DNA of 64,000 bases from Actinophytocola sp044466355 (GTDB lineage: Bacteria; Actinomycetota; Actinomycetes; Mycobacteriales; Pseudonocardiaceae), in contig NZ_JBITMQ010000012.1 in assembly GCF_044466355.1 (NCBI RefSeq), forward strand, positions 295,907 through 359,906, in the 5' to 3' direction. Both the position numbers and the translations under genes were made by a program. Below are positions 33,187 through 41,015 of this stretch, in pieces; position 1 is the stretch's first letter; every line of letters starts with the position of its first letter. The notes beneath the pieces were generated by a model. The model saw only the letters and a program-made list of their open reading frames with translations, was not told where the DNA came from and ran no database searches.

Positions 33187-33405
33187 GCGAGTCGCGCGCT
33201 CGGACACACCGAGTTGTGGGGGTGGGGGGGGGGGGCCGCCCCGGGGGGGGGAGGCAGACAAGCACAACGTAGGGGGGGGGGGGGGGCGCCCNNNNNNNNN
33301 NTTGTTTTGGTGCCGGGCCCCCCCCAGGGGGACCTCCGCAAAAACCCCACAACTCGGTATGCCTGGGCGCGCGACTCGCGGTGTTTGTGCGCGCGACTCG
33401 CGGGG
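33187..33405. repeat. 22-bp-unit hairpin repeat, copy 2, with assembly gap in the loop
   Basis: The left arm has one repeat unit (33187-33210) leading to ACCGAGTTGTGGGG (33208-33221). The right arm has its perfect 14-base complement CCCCACAACTCGGT (33345-33358), followed by two inverted units 22 bases apart (starting at 33367 and 33389). The right arm is nearly identical to that of copy 1 (31861-31914). The loop is filled by long G and C runs around ten Ns. Position: between a plus-strand membrane protein gene and the convergent symporter gene, so it may also act as a terminator. Confidence 0.8.
33292..33301. other. Assembly gap (10 Ns)
   Basis: Ten undetermined bases within the loop of the second hairpin repeat. 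Flanking sequence is abnormal for this genome: G runs of 7 to 16 bases at 33227-33286 and a C run at 33318-33325. Read dropout at a strong hairpin or a homopolymer error is the likely cause. The true loop length and content are unknown, and the neighbouring G/C runs should not be trusted. Confidence 0.95.
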
Positions 33406-34977
33406 TTAGATTTTGGGGGTTATGCCTGTTATTGAGCGGACTTCCAGTTCGTCGGAGCGGGTGGGGTCGGGGCGGTCTTTGCTGAGTACCGTGCCTACGT
33501 AGCCGAGCAGGAACGACAGTGGGATCGACACTAGGCCCGGGTTGCTCAGGGGGAAGAGGTGGAAGTCCGCGTTCTTGATGATCGAGTTCGGGCCGCCGGA
33601 GAAGACCGGGGAGAACACGATCAGCAGCAGGCACGAGCCGAGGCCGCCGTAGATGGAGAACAGCGAGCCGGTCGTGTTGAAGCGGCGCCAGAACAGCGTG
33701 TAGAGGATCGTCGGCAGGTTCGCGGACGCGGCGATCGCGAACGCCAGTGCCACCAGCGCGGCCACGTTCTGCCCGATGGCGAGGTAGCCGCCGACGATCG
33801 ACAGGCAGCCGATGACGACCGCGGTGATCCGGGCGACCCGCACCTCCGCGCCCGGCTCCGGGCGGCCGTGCTTGATCATGTTGGCGTACACGTCGTGCGC
33901 GAACGACGCGGACGCGGTCAGCGTCAACCCCGCGACGACCGCGAGGATCGTGGTGAACGCGACCGCGGCGACGATCGCGAGCAGCACGGGCCCGCCGATC
34001 TCGAACGCCAGCAGCGGTACCGCCGAGTTCTCCTTGCCCGGCGCGGAAAGGATGTCGCGCGACCCGACGATCGCGCTCGCGCCGTAGCCGATGATCAACG
34101 TGCACAGGTAGAACAGCACCATCGCCCACGTCGCGGACAGGACGGAGCGGCGTGCCTGGTACGCGTTCGGCACCGTGTAGAACCGCATCAGCACGTGCGG
34201 CAGCGCGCCCGCGCCCAGCACCAGCGCGATCGACAGCGAGACGAAGTCGAGCTTGGACGTCTCCGTCGCCCCGTACTGCGCGCCGGGGCGCGTCACCGCG
34301 TCGCCGAGCGAGTTGTTCCGCGCGGCCCGGTCGAGCAGGTTCGTGAGGCTGTAGCCGAACTTGCCGAGCAGGAACACCGTCAGCATCAGCACGCAGAACA
34401 ACAGCAGCCCGGCCTTGATGATCTGCACCCACGTGGTGCCCTTCATGCCGCCGACCAGCACGTAGAAGATCATGATCGCGCCGACGCCGGTGATCACCAG
34501 TGCCTGGCCGCCGCTGGAGTGCACGTCCAGCAGCAGTGACACGAGCACGCCCGCGCCCGCCATCTGCGCGAGCAGGTAGAACGCGGAGATCACGAGCGTC
34601 GCGTTGGCGGCGGCTGCACGCACCGGGCGCTGGCGCATGCGGAAGCTGACCACGTCGCCCATGGTGAACCGGCCGACGTTGCGGAACCGTTCCGCGATCA
34701 ACAGCAGCGGGATCAGCCATGCGACGAGAAAGCCGATCGAATAGAGAAAGCCGTCGTAACCGTGCACGGCGATGGCGCCCGCGACCCCGAGAAACGACGC
34801 GGCGGAAAGGTAGTCACCGGACAGCGCCACCCCGTTCTGCACGCCCGTGAACGCGCCGCCCGCCGCGTAGTAGTCGGCGGTCGTGGTGTTTCTGCTGCTC
34901 ACCCGGTACACCACGTAGAGGGTCACCGCGACGATGATCAGGAATATGCTGATGTTCAGCGCGCCGTCACCGCTCAT
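33406..34977 (-). CDS. Sodium/monocarboxylate symporter (ActP/MctC-like)
   Basis: A 523-residue sodium:solute symporter with about 13 hydrophobic segments. Conserved parts are TADYYAAGGAFTGVQNGVAL, SGDYLSAASFLGVAGAIAV, GGMKGTTWVQIIKAG and GLTLTASASFAHDVYANM. This matches acetate/propionate/pyruvate carriers of the ActP and MctC type. It overlaps the upstream DUF485 gene by 11 bases; ActP-type carriers are regularly encoded with a DUF485 (YjcH-like) partner. It imports short monocarboxylates across the cytoplasmic membrane. Confidence 0.9.
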   Translation of the reverse strand: MSGDGALNISIFLIIVAVTLYVVYRVSSRNTTTADYYAAGGAFTGVQNGVALSGDYLSAASFLGVAGAIAVHGYDGFLYSIGFLVAWLIPLLLIAERFRNVGRFTMGDVVSFRMRQRPVRAAAANATLVISAFYLLAQMAGAGVLVSLLLDVHSSGGQALVITGVGAIMIFYVLVGGMKGTTWVQIIKAGLLLFCVLMLTVFLLGKFGYSLTNLLDRAARNNSLGDAVTRPGAQYGATETSKLDFVSLSIALVLGAGALPHVLMRFYTVPNAYQARRSVLSATWAMVLFYLCTLIIGYGASAIVGSRDILSAPGKENSAVPLLAFEIGGPVLLAIVAAVAFTTILAVVAGLTLTASASFAHDVYANMIKHGRPEPGAEVRVARITAVVIGCLSIVGGYLAIGQNVAALVALAFAIAASANLPTILYTLFWRRFNTTGSLFSIYGGLGSCLLLIVFSPVFSGGPNSIIKNADFHLFPLSNPGLVSIPLSFLLGYVGTVLSKDRPDPTRSDELEVRSITGITPKI

Positions 34978-35392
34978 GGTGTCTTTCTCCTGCCGCGTGA
35001 CGCAGCGCCGCGATCTTCGGGTCGATGTTTTTCCTGGTGAACCGCGCGTAGGCGAGCATGATGGCCACGGTGGTGACGAACTGGGACAGCCCGAGCAGCA
35101 GGCCGACCGTGACGCTGCCCGTGACCCGGTGTGCCATGAACCCGGGCGCGTACGCCGCCAGCAGGACGTACGTCAGGTACCAGGCGAGGAACAGGGCGCT
35201 CGCCGGGAAGACGAACCGGGTGAGCCTGCGCCGGACGTGCACGAAGTCGGGGTGCGCGCGAATGGCCGCGAAGTCCGGCGGGCCGTCGGGTGTGACAGAA
35301 GGTGAGTCGGCCGGGAAATCGTTGTCGAACGGCTCAAATGCCACATATTCGCCCGGATCCGGCACACGCGTGTAGGACGATGCGTGAGTCAT
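34967..35392 (-). CDS. DUF485 small membrane protein, symporter partner
   Basis: A 141-residue protein with a hydrophilic N-terminal 60 residues. Two membrane segments follow (FVFPASALFLAWYLTYVLLA and SVTVGLLLGLSQFVTTVAIM), separated by GFMAHRVTGS. The FAAIRAHPDFVHVRRRLTRF start of the DUF485 domain is clear. It is encoded immediately before the symporter with overlapping reading frames, as with yjcH-actP. A role in assembly or regulation of the carrier is assumed for the family, not shown. Confidence 0.85.
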   Translation of the reverse strand: MTHASSYTRVPDPGEYVAFEPFDNDFPADSPSVTPDGPPDFAAIRAHPDFVHVRRRLTRFVFPASALFLAWYLTYVLLAAYAPGFMAHRVTGSVTVGLLLGLSQFVTTVAIMLAYARFTRKNIDPKIAALRHAAGERHHER

Positions 35393-35420
35393 GTGGGAAT
35401 CCCTTTCGCGACCGGGCGGG

Positions 35421-35464
35421 TGTTCGAAAGCGTAACCATCAGGTCAAGGGTCGATGTTCGAAAG
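35421..35464. promoter_or_regulatory. Direct repeats upstream of the conservon and the symporter pair
   Basis: TGTTCGAAAG occurs twice, at 35421-35430 and 35455-35464, exactly 34 bases apart. The first is followed by CGTAACC and the second by TAACC. A short inverted repeat ATCAG/CTGAT lies slightly downstream, near 35485. The region (35393-35640) separates the divergent DUF485 gene from the conservon kinase and holds no gene. The copies could be sites for an activator on the same face of the helix, but this is inference from spacing. Confidence 0.4.
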
Positions 35465-35640
35465 TAACCGAAACAAGCGGCAATCAGAAAACTGATCGGC
35501 GTTCAGCAACGCAGTGTGTTCGCGCGGTGGCGTATTCGGTGCTTGAACAATATGTGACGTTTTACCTAAGTTGGCTTGTGCCTTGTCGGGGTACGGGGCG
35601 TGCCCGTGAACTGTGACCCCCTGGGGGAGAGGTGCATCGC

Positions 35641-37944
35641 GTGAACCCGCCCCACGAGAAGCCGGCCGGCGCGACGTGGTGGTCGGCTGCCGTTCAGTGG
35701 CGCAACTGGCCGCTGCTCGTCAAGCTCGGCGTGGTCCTCGTCGTGCCCGTGGTCGGCGCGCTCGTGCTCGGTGTCCTGCGCGTGCGCGCGGACGTCGAAC
35801 TGGCCGAGTCCTACGCCAGCATCGAGCGGGTCGCCGAGGTGCGGGTGCAACTCGTGCGTGTGCTGTCCGCGCTCCAGCACGAGCGGAACGAGGCCGTCGG
35901 CGACGGGACGCGGTTCACCGAGGCGACGGCGGCGACCGACGCGGCGATCAAGGACGTCACCGAGGTCATCGGTGACACCTCCGGTGACCAGCAACGAGTC
36001 GGCGCCTCGTCGGACTACCGCGACCTGGTCGGCGCGCTCAGCTCGCTGATCGCCGCGCGCGGGCAGCGCGCGGCGGACGGTGCCGGGCTGGTCGTCCTCA
36101 ACGGCTACAACGCGGTGACCAAGGCGGTGCTCGAGTTCGACCGGTCGCTCGTCGGCCGCTTCCCCGACGAGGACCTGACCGACACGTCGATCGCGCTCGG
36201 CGAGCTGCAGTCGGTGCGCGAACAGGTTTCGCTGCAACAGGCGATCGGCAGCCTCGCGCTGCGCGACGACCAGCTCTCCGGCACGGCACGGCAGATGATG
36301 GTCGAGGCCGGTGTCCGGCTCGACGACCAGCTCGGCGACTTCCGCTCGGTCGCCCCGCCGAAACTGCGCGAGCGCTACGACACGACCGTGACCGGCCAGG
36401 ACGTGACCGCACGCCAGCAGATGGTGGACGCCGCGCGCACGATGGGCCCGGCGCAGGCGCGGTTCACGGCCGCCGAGTGGAACGCCGTCTCCGACACCAC
36501 GATCGGCCAGCTCAGCGAGGTCACGCAGCTCGCGGCGGGGGACCTGCGCTCCGCGGCCGACGACCTCGCCGAAAGCGTCAGCGACCGCGCGGGCCTGGAG
36601 TCGGTGCTGCTGCTGGCGATGGTGCTGCTCGCCGCGGGCGTCGGTGGTGGCCTCGGCCGCTACCTGGTGCGTTCGTTCACGGTGCTGCGCCGCTCCGCGC
36701 TCGCCGTGGCGAACGAACGGCTGCCCGCCGCCGTGACAAGCATCCGCGCGGGCGACGCCGTCGCGGTCGAGCCGGTTCCCTTGCACACCACCGAGGAGTT
36801 CGGTCAGCTCGCGCGTGCGTTCGACGCGGTGCAGGACCAGGCGGTGCGGTCGGCCGCGGAGGAGGCCGCGCTGCGCAGCAACCTCGCCAACATCTTCACC
36901 AACCTCTCCCGCCGCAGCCAGGGCCTGGTGGAGCGGCAGCTGCGGTTGATGGAGCAGCTGGAGCAGAAGACCGACGACCCCGACCAGCTGGCGAACCTGT
37001 TCCGGATCGACCACCTGGCCACCCGGATGCGCCGCAACAACGAGAACCTGATGGTGCTGTCGGGCACCGGCATGCTGCGGCGGTTCACCGAGCCCATGCC
37101 GCTGCCCGATGTGCTGAGGGCCGCGATCTCCGAGGTGGAGCACTACGAACGGGCGATCGTGCGGTCCGCGCCGGACGTCCGTGTCGTCGGCTACGCGGCG
37201 GGCGACCTGATCCGCTCGGTGTCCGAGCTGGTCGAGAACGCCACCGCGTTCTCCCCACCGGACTCCGTGGTGGGCATCGAGAGCAGGCTGCGCGGGGACG
37301 GCTCGGTGATGGTCGACGTGCTCGACGACGGCGTCGGCATGGGCGAGACGGAACTGCGCGAGGCCAACCACCGCGTGGCGGGCGGGGGCGGGGTGGACGT
37401 GCCGATCTCGCGCCAGATGGGCCTGTTCGTGGTCGGCAGGCTGACCGCACGGCACGACGTCCGGGTGCGGCTGTCCCCGCGCCCCGAGGGCGGGCTGTGC
37501 GCGTCGGTGCTGGTCCCGGCCGCGCTGGTGGGGCCCGCGGAGCCCGCGCTGGTGTCGGCGTCGGCGCCGGCGACGGTGGCGCCGGACGACGTGGCGGGCA
37601 GGCTCGAGTCCGCGGGGATCTCCGTGCGGCTGCCGGAGCTGCCGCGGGCGACGACGCCCGCGTCGATCCTGTTCGCGGCGAGCACGCCGACGACCATCAG
37701 CGGCACCGGGTTCGGGTGGTTGAACACGCCGCCCGGCGGCACCCCGCAGATCGTCGCGGCACCGGAGACGGCCGCGGCGGAGGCGGGACCGGACGGCCTG
37801 CCCAAGCGGGTGCCGAAGGGGCAGCTGCTCGCGCCGCCGGTGCGGCCGCAGCCGTCCACCGGCGCGAAACGCGACGCCGCACGGGCACGCGGCTTCCTGA
37901 GTGGGTTCCAGTCGGGTGTCCGTAGAGGGGAGACGGAGTCATGA
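35641..37944 (+). CDS. Conservon sensor histidine kinase-like protein (CvnA type)
   Basis: A 767-residue membrane kinase. One membrane helix lies near 20-45 and an extracellular nitrate/sulfonate-sensor-like region is rich in helices (LVRVLSALQHERNEAVGDG). A second membrane helix is SVLLLAMVLLAAGVGGGLG. A HAMP-like linker follows, then LANIFTNLSRRSQGLVERQL and LFRIDHLATRMRRNNENLMV, an N box SELVENATAFSPP and a G box VLDDGVGMG. A proline-rich tail ends it. GTG 35641 is preferred over 35632 because GGGGAGAGG is then eight bases away. It overlaps the roadblock gene by ATGA. In conservons this protein signals through small partners rather than a receiver protein. Confidence 0.88.
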   Translation: MNPPHEKPAGATWWSAAVQWRNWPLLVKLGVVLVVPVVGALVLGVLRVRADVELAESYASIERVAEVRVQLVRVLSALQHERNEAVGDGTRFTEATAATDAAIKDVTEVIGDTSGDQQRVGASSDYRDLVGALSSLIAARGQRAADGAGLVVLNGYNAVTKAVLEFDRSLVGRFPDEDLTDTSIALGELQSVREQVSLQQAIGSLALRDDQLSGTARQMMVEAGVRLDDQLGDFRSVAPPKLRERYDTTVTGQDVTARQQMVDAARTMGPAQARFTAAEWNAVSDTTIGQLSEVTQLAAGDLRSAADDLAESVSDRAGLESVLLLAMVLLAAGVGGGLGRYLVRSFTVLRRSALAVANERLPAAVTSIRAGDAVAVEPVPLHTTEEFGQLARAFDAVQDQAVRSAAEEAALRSNLANIFTNLSRRSQGLVERQLRLMEQLEQKTDDPDQLANLFRIDHLATRMRRNNENLMVLSGTGMLRRFTEPMPLPDVLRAAISEVEHYERAIVRSAPDVRVVGYAAGDLIRSVSELVENATAFSPPDSVVGIESRLRGDGSVMVDVLDDGVGMGETELREANHRVAGGGGVDVPISRQMGLFVVGRLTARHDVRVRLSPRPEGGLCASVLVPAALVGPAEPALVSASAPATVAPDDVAGRLESAGISVRLPELPRATTPASILFAASTPTTISGTGFGWLNTPPGGTPQIVAAPETAAAEAGPDGLPKRVPKGQLLAPPVRPQPSTGAKRDAARARGFLSGFQSGVRRGETES

Positions 37945-38363
37945 CCGCGTCGCACGCCGACCGGCAGCAGATGGGGCAGTTCGGGTGGCTGGTCAACAAC
38001 TTCGTCGACAACACGCCCGGTGTCGCGCACGCGGTGGTGGTGTCGGTCGACGGGCTGCTGCTCACCGCGTCCGCCCACCTGCCGACGGAACGCGCCGAGC
38101 AGATGGCGGCGATCGCGGCCGGCATCGTCAGCCTCAACCTCGGTGCGGCGAAGGTGCTCGGCGCGGAGTCGGTGGTGCGTGCCGTCGTGGAGATGGACGC
38201 GGGCGCCCTGCTGCTCACGTCGATCCGGGACGGCTCGTGCCTCGCGGTGCTCGCCGTTCGCGATTGCGACATCGCCCAGGTGGCCTACGAGATGACCGTG
38301 CTCGTCGACCAGGTCGGCCAGATCCTCACCCCGCAGTTGCGGGCCGCGCTTGCCGCGGGCTGA
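37941..38363 (+). CDS. Roadblock/LC7 domain protein (CvnB type)
   Basis: A 140-residue single-domain protein: FGWLVNNFVDNTPGVAHAVV, VSVDGLLLTASAHLPTERAE, GSCLAVLAVRDCDIAQVAYE. In conservons and in the MglB system such proteins dimerise and regulate a Ras-like GTPase. It is the second conservon gene here, coupled to the kinase gene and 20 bases before the DUF742 gene. No GTPase gene follows, which is unusual. Confidence 0.9.
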   Translation: MTASHADRQQMGQFGWLVNNFVDNTPGVAHAVVVSVDGLLLTASAHLPTERAEQMAAIAAGIVSLNLGAAKVLGAESVVRAVVEMDAGALLLTSIRDGSCLAVLAVRDCDIAQVAYEMTVLVDQVGQILTPQLRAALAAG

Positions 38364-38383
38364 CACCCAGCGAGAGCAACGTC

Positions 38384-38893
38384 ATGAGCAACGACGACAG
38401 AAACGAGACGACGTTCGCCGACGTGCTCAACGGGCTGACGATGGGCGCCGCCCGGCCGCGCAAACGTGCGCGCGCCCCGGATCCCGGGCCACGGCACTCC
38501 TCGCCGCCACCGGAGGAGCCCGCCGAGGAGGCCACGCCCGCCGAGGAGAACGCCGCGAGCGTGCGTGCCTACGCGTGGACCGCTGGCCGGACCAGGTCGA
38601 GCGGCAGGCTGGAGATCGAGACGCTCATCGTGACCGCGCCGCGTGCCGAGGAGCTGTTCCACACCCTGCGCAGCGAGCACCAGGCGGTGGCCCGCCTGTG
38701 CGGGCAGACCAGGTCGGTCGCGGAGATCGGCGCGCTTCTGCGGCTGCCGATCGGTGTGGTGCGGGTGCTCCTCGACGACATGGCGGGCCTCGGCCTGGTC
38801 ACCGTGCACCACAACCAGACCACGCCGGACGACCGGCCGGACATGGAGCTGATGCAGCGGGTGCTGCGTGGGCTGGCGAACCTGCGCAGCTGA
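38384..38893 (+). CDS. DUF742 protein (CvnC type)
   Basis: A 169-residue protein with a charged, proline-rich N-terminal 60 residues. The DUF742 domain follows: VRAYAWTAGRTRSS, LEIETLIVTA, SEHQAVARLCGQTRSVAEIG, LRLPIGVVRVLLDDMAGLGL, a winged-helix-like shape. ATG 38384 starts the conserved order. It is the third conservon component. The fourth, a small Ras-like GTPase (CvnD), would be expected directly downstream but is absent: the next frame encodes a YunG-like protein. Confidence 0.88.
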   Translation: MSNDDRNETTFADVLNGLTMGAARPRKRARAPDPGPRHSSPPPEEPAEEATPAEENAASVRAYAWTAGRTRSSGRLEIETLIVTAPRAEELFHTLRSEHQAVARLCGQTRSVAEIGALLRLPIGVVRVLLDDMAGLGLVTVHHNQTTPDDRPDMELMQRVLRGLANLRS

Positions 38894-38897
38894 CACC

Positions 38898-39284
38898 ATG
38901 GTCGGCATGTGGACCCTCACCGACGTCGAACGTGCTTTTCGCGCGAGCTGGGACGTCGACACCTGCGACCCGGACGACCGCGCGGACTGGCACCCCGGCA
39001 ACCCCGCCCGCGGGCAGTGCGGGGTGACCGCGTTGGTGCTGCACGACCTGTTCGGCGGCGACCTGGTGTTGGGGGAGGTCCTGGTCGCGGGGGAGCGGAC
39101 CGGCGTCCACTGGTGGAACCGCTTCGGCACCGGGCTGGAGGTCGACCTCACCCGTGACCAGTTCCGCCCGGACGAGGAGATCGTGGGCGCGCGGGTGGTC
39201 GAGCGCCCGCCCGGCCCGCCGAAGCGCTGCCGCGCGGAGTACGAACTGCTCCGCGACCGCGTGCTGGCCCGCGCGGCCCGATGA
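38898..39284 (+). CDS. YunG-like protein
   Basis: A 128-residue protein. Its core reads DTCDPDDRADWHPGNPARGQ, then QCGVTALVLHDLFGGDLVLG and THW-type WNRFGTGLEVDLTRDQF. This matches the small YunG family: a Cys after GQ, a His-Trp/Asn pair and an Asp-Leu-Thr, suggesting a papain-like fold. Function is unknown. ATG 38898 is used; ATG 38907 is possible and neither has a clear ribosome site. It takes the position where the conservon GTPase should be, and the decayed protease gene follows it. Confidence 0.6.
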   Translation: MVGMWTLTDVERAFRASWDVDTCDPDDRADWHPGNPARGQCGVTALVLHDLFGGDLVLGEVLVAGERTGVHWWNRFGTGLEVDLTRDQFRPDEEIVGARVVERPPGPPKRCRAEYELLRDRVLARAAR

Positions 39285-39768
39285 ACGCGCCGCGCGCCGG
39301 GGGTGGTGGGCGATCGGCGGCTTCGTGTTGTTCGCGGTCGGGCTGACGATCCGCCTCGTGCTGGTGGCGGCCCGGCCGTCGTCGCGGTGGACGGCGCGTC
39401 CGAATTCGTGTTCGACTCCGACGGCCACGTACTGACGACCATCGCCGGTGCGTCCGCGCGCACCGTGACCCTGCTTGACGGCACCGCCGCCGCTCACGCT
39501 CGGCGGTCCGGCCACCGTCGGCGAGGCGGTTGTCGCGGTCGGTGCACCGAGCGGCGGTGTCACCGGCATCGTCAGCGCGGTCGGTCGTGACGTGCGGGTC
39601 GGTGGCGTCACGCTTCCCGTGCTGCAGACCGACGTCACGATCGACGCGGGCAACGCGGGTGGCCCGCTGGTCGACGGCACGAGCGCGGTCGTCGGGCTGA
39701 ACACGGTCGTCCCGGACGGGGCGCGCGGGCTCGGGTTCGCCGAGGCGGCCACGCGGATCATCGGCTAG
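39281..39768 (+). pseudogene. Decayed membrane-anchored trypsin-like (HtrA-type) protease gene
   Basis: Pieces of one protein lie in different frames. The membrane anchor WWAIGGFVLFAVGLTIRLVL is in one frame, VVAVDGASEFVFDSDGHVL with TLLDGT in a second, and PPLTLGGPATVGEAVVAVG with VLQTDVTIDAGNAGGPLVDG back in the first. In intact relatives the second piece continues into a catalytic His segment and a DLAVLKI segment with the Asp; both are missing. The serine motif GNSGGPL reads GNAGGPL. All three catalytic residues are therefore lost and at least two frameshifts are present. An ATGA overlap with the YunG-like gene is a trace of an old operon. Confidence 0.75.
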
Positions 39769-41015
39769 GACACGGCCCACCAGTTGTCCATGCGGGGCAC
39801 CGGTTCCGTCGAGCCGCGCAGTGCCCGGCCGACGCGGAACAGGTACGCCGCGATCCCGGCCGCGCCCTGCATCCAGCCGATACCCGGGGGCAGCAGCGGG
39901 TCGTCGTTGCGGTGCTCGACGAACCGCCAGTACGCGTGCGGCCCGTCGACGACGGCCCGCGCCACCAGCGCGTCCGCCAGCCGAACCGCGAACTCCAGGT
40001 CCGCCGCCTCGCCGCCGCGGCACCACGAGTCCAGGAACACGTCCCCGACCCCGGCCGTGCCGCAGCACCGGCCGTCGTTGTCCCAGAAGCCGGGCCGCAG
40101 CCGCTCCGGCAGACCCGACGTCCGCACTCCTTCCAGTGCGCGCCGGTGCCACGTCATCGGCGGTTCGCCCGCGACAGAAACCACTCCGGCCCGCGCCAGT
40201 GCCACGTACAACAGGGACGTTCCCGACCCGCCATGGCACCACCCATGAGCGACCGGCTCCTCACCCACCGGGATGCGTTGCGGCACGGTGTACCCGTCGC
40301 CGAGTGACAGCAGGTGCTCCGCGCCCCGCGTCGCCGCCGTCACCAGGTCCGGGCGGTCGAAGCGGATGCCCGCCACCGCCAGCGCCGTCGCGATCCCGGC
40401 CACGCCGTGCGAGAAGTTCGGCAACCACACCATCTCGTCGGTGCGGAACCGCCGCGGGACGAACGCCCAGTCGAGCCCGGTCGGCACCTCCTCCGCCTCC
40501 GCCAGCAGCAGGTCCGCCGCCCGCGTCGCCAGCGCACGGGACTCGGTCCACACCGCGGCCAGCACAATCCCGGCCGTGCCCAGCACCAGGTCGTTCACCC
40601 GGACGCCGGGAAGGAACGCCGGTGGGTCGAACCCCGTCTGCGGCCAGCCGTCCGGGGTCGCCAGGTCGGCAAGTCGTGACACCGCGGGTGCCGGGTCCGC
40701 GCCCAGCGTCGTCAGCACCCCGATCGCACTGACCAGCCCGTCGAAGTAGTTGTAGTCCACCGCATGGGGCACTCCGGCGCTCACCTGTGCCGCGATGGCG
40801 GAAGCCAGCCGTTCCTCTTCCGCGGTCCACGGCCGGGACAGGCGGATCTCCGCCAGTGCGTGGGCGAGCCCGCCGACCCCGGAGTGCATGCCGTCCCGGT
40901 ACGACGGGTCCACCGGCATGCCCGGCGACTCGGGGATCGACACCTCGTCGCCGTCCCACCGCACCTGCGTGAGCACCCACCGCCACGCCGCGTCGGCGAC
41001 GTCCCGGTACGGCAT
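39765..41015 (-). CDS. LanC-like protein with CCG-type zinc motif
   Basis: A 416-residue alpha/alpha-toroid protein. LanC signatures are SHGVAGIA (202-209), the zinc motif HGWCHGGSG (Cys260, His261) and GRCCGTAGVGD (Cys317, Cys318). Classical LanC cyclases have Cys-His-Gly at the second site. Here it is Cys-Cys-Gly, as in the three-cysteine CCG group of lanthipeptide cyclases such as ProcM. No precursor peptide or dehydratase gene is near, so it may be a LanC-like protein with another role. It forms a TGATG junction with the nucleoside hydrolase gene, last in the 11-kb rhamnose run. Confidence 0.82.
   Translation of the reverse strand: MPYRDVADAAWRWVLTQVRWDGDEVSIPESPGMPVDPSYRDGMHSGVGGLAHALAEIRLSRPWTAEEERLASAIAAQVSAGVPHAVDYNYFDGLVSAIGVLTTLGADPAPAVSRLADLATPDGWPQTGFDPPAFLPGVRVNDLVLGTAGIVLAAVWTESRALATRAADLLLAEAEEVPTGLDWAFVPRRFRTDEMVWLPNFSHGVAGIATALAVAGIRFDRPDLVTAATRGAEHLLSLGDGYTVPQRIPVGEEPVAHGWCHGGSGTSLLYVALARAGVVSVAGEPPMTWHRRALEGVRTSGLPERLRPGFWDNDGRCCGTAGVGDVFLDSWCRGGEAADLEFAVRLADALVARAVVDGPHAYWRFVEHRNDDPLLPPGIGWMQGAAGIAAYLFRVGRALRGSTEPVPRMDNWWAVS

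Noticed and set aside
35566..37455. A 629-codon minus-strand open frame opposite the conservon kinase, and many similar long frames elsewhere (for example 33164-34720 and 2704-4149)
   Set aside because: They mirror real genes in the third codon position of high-GC DNA. They have no recognisable domains, are rich in Arg/His/Gly/Pro, and lack plausible starts. The opposite strand carries a clear protein family in each case.
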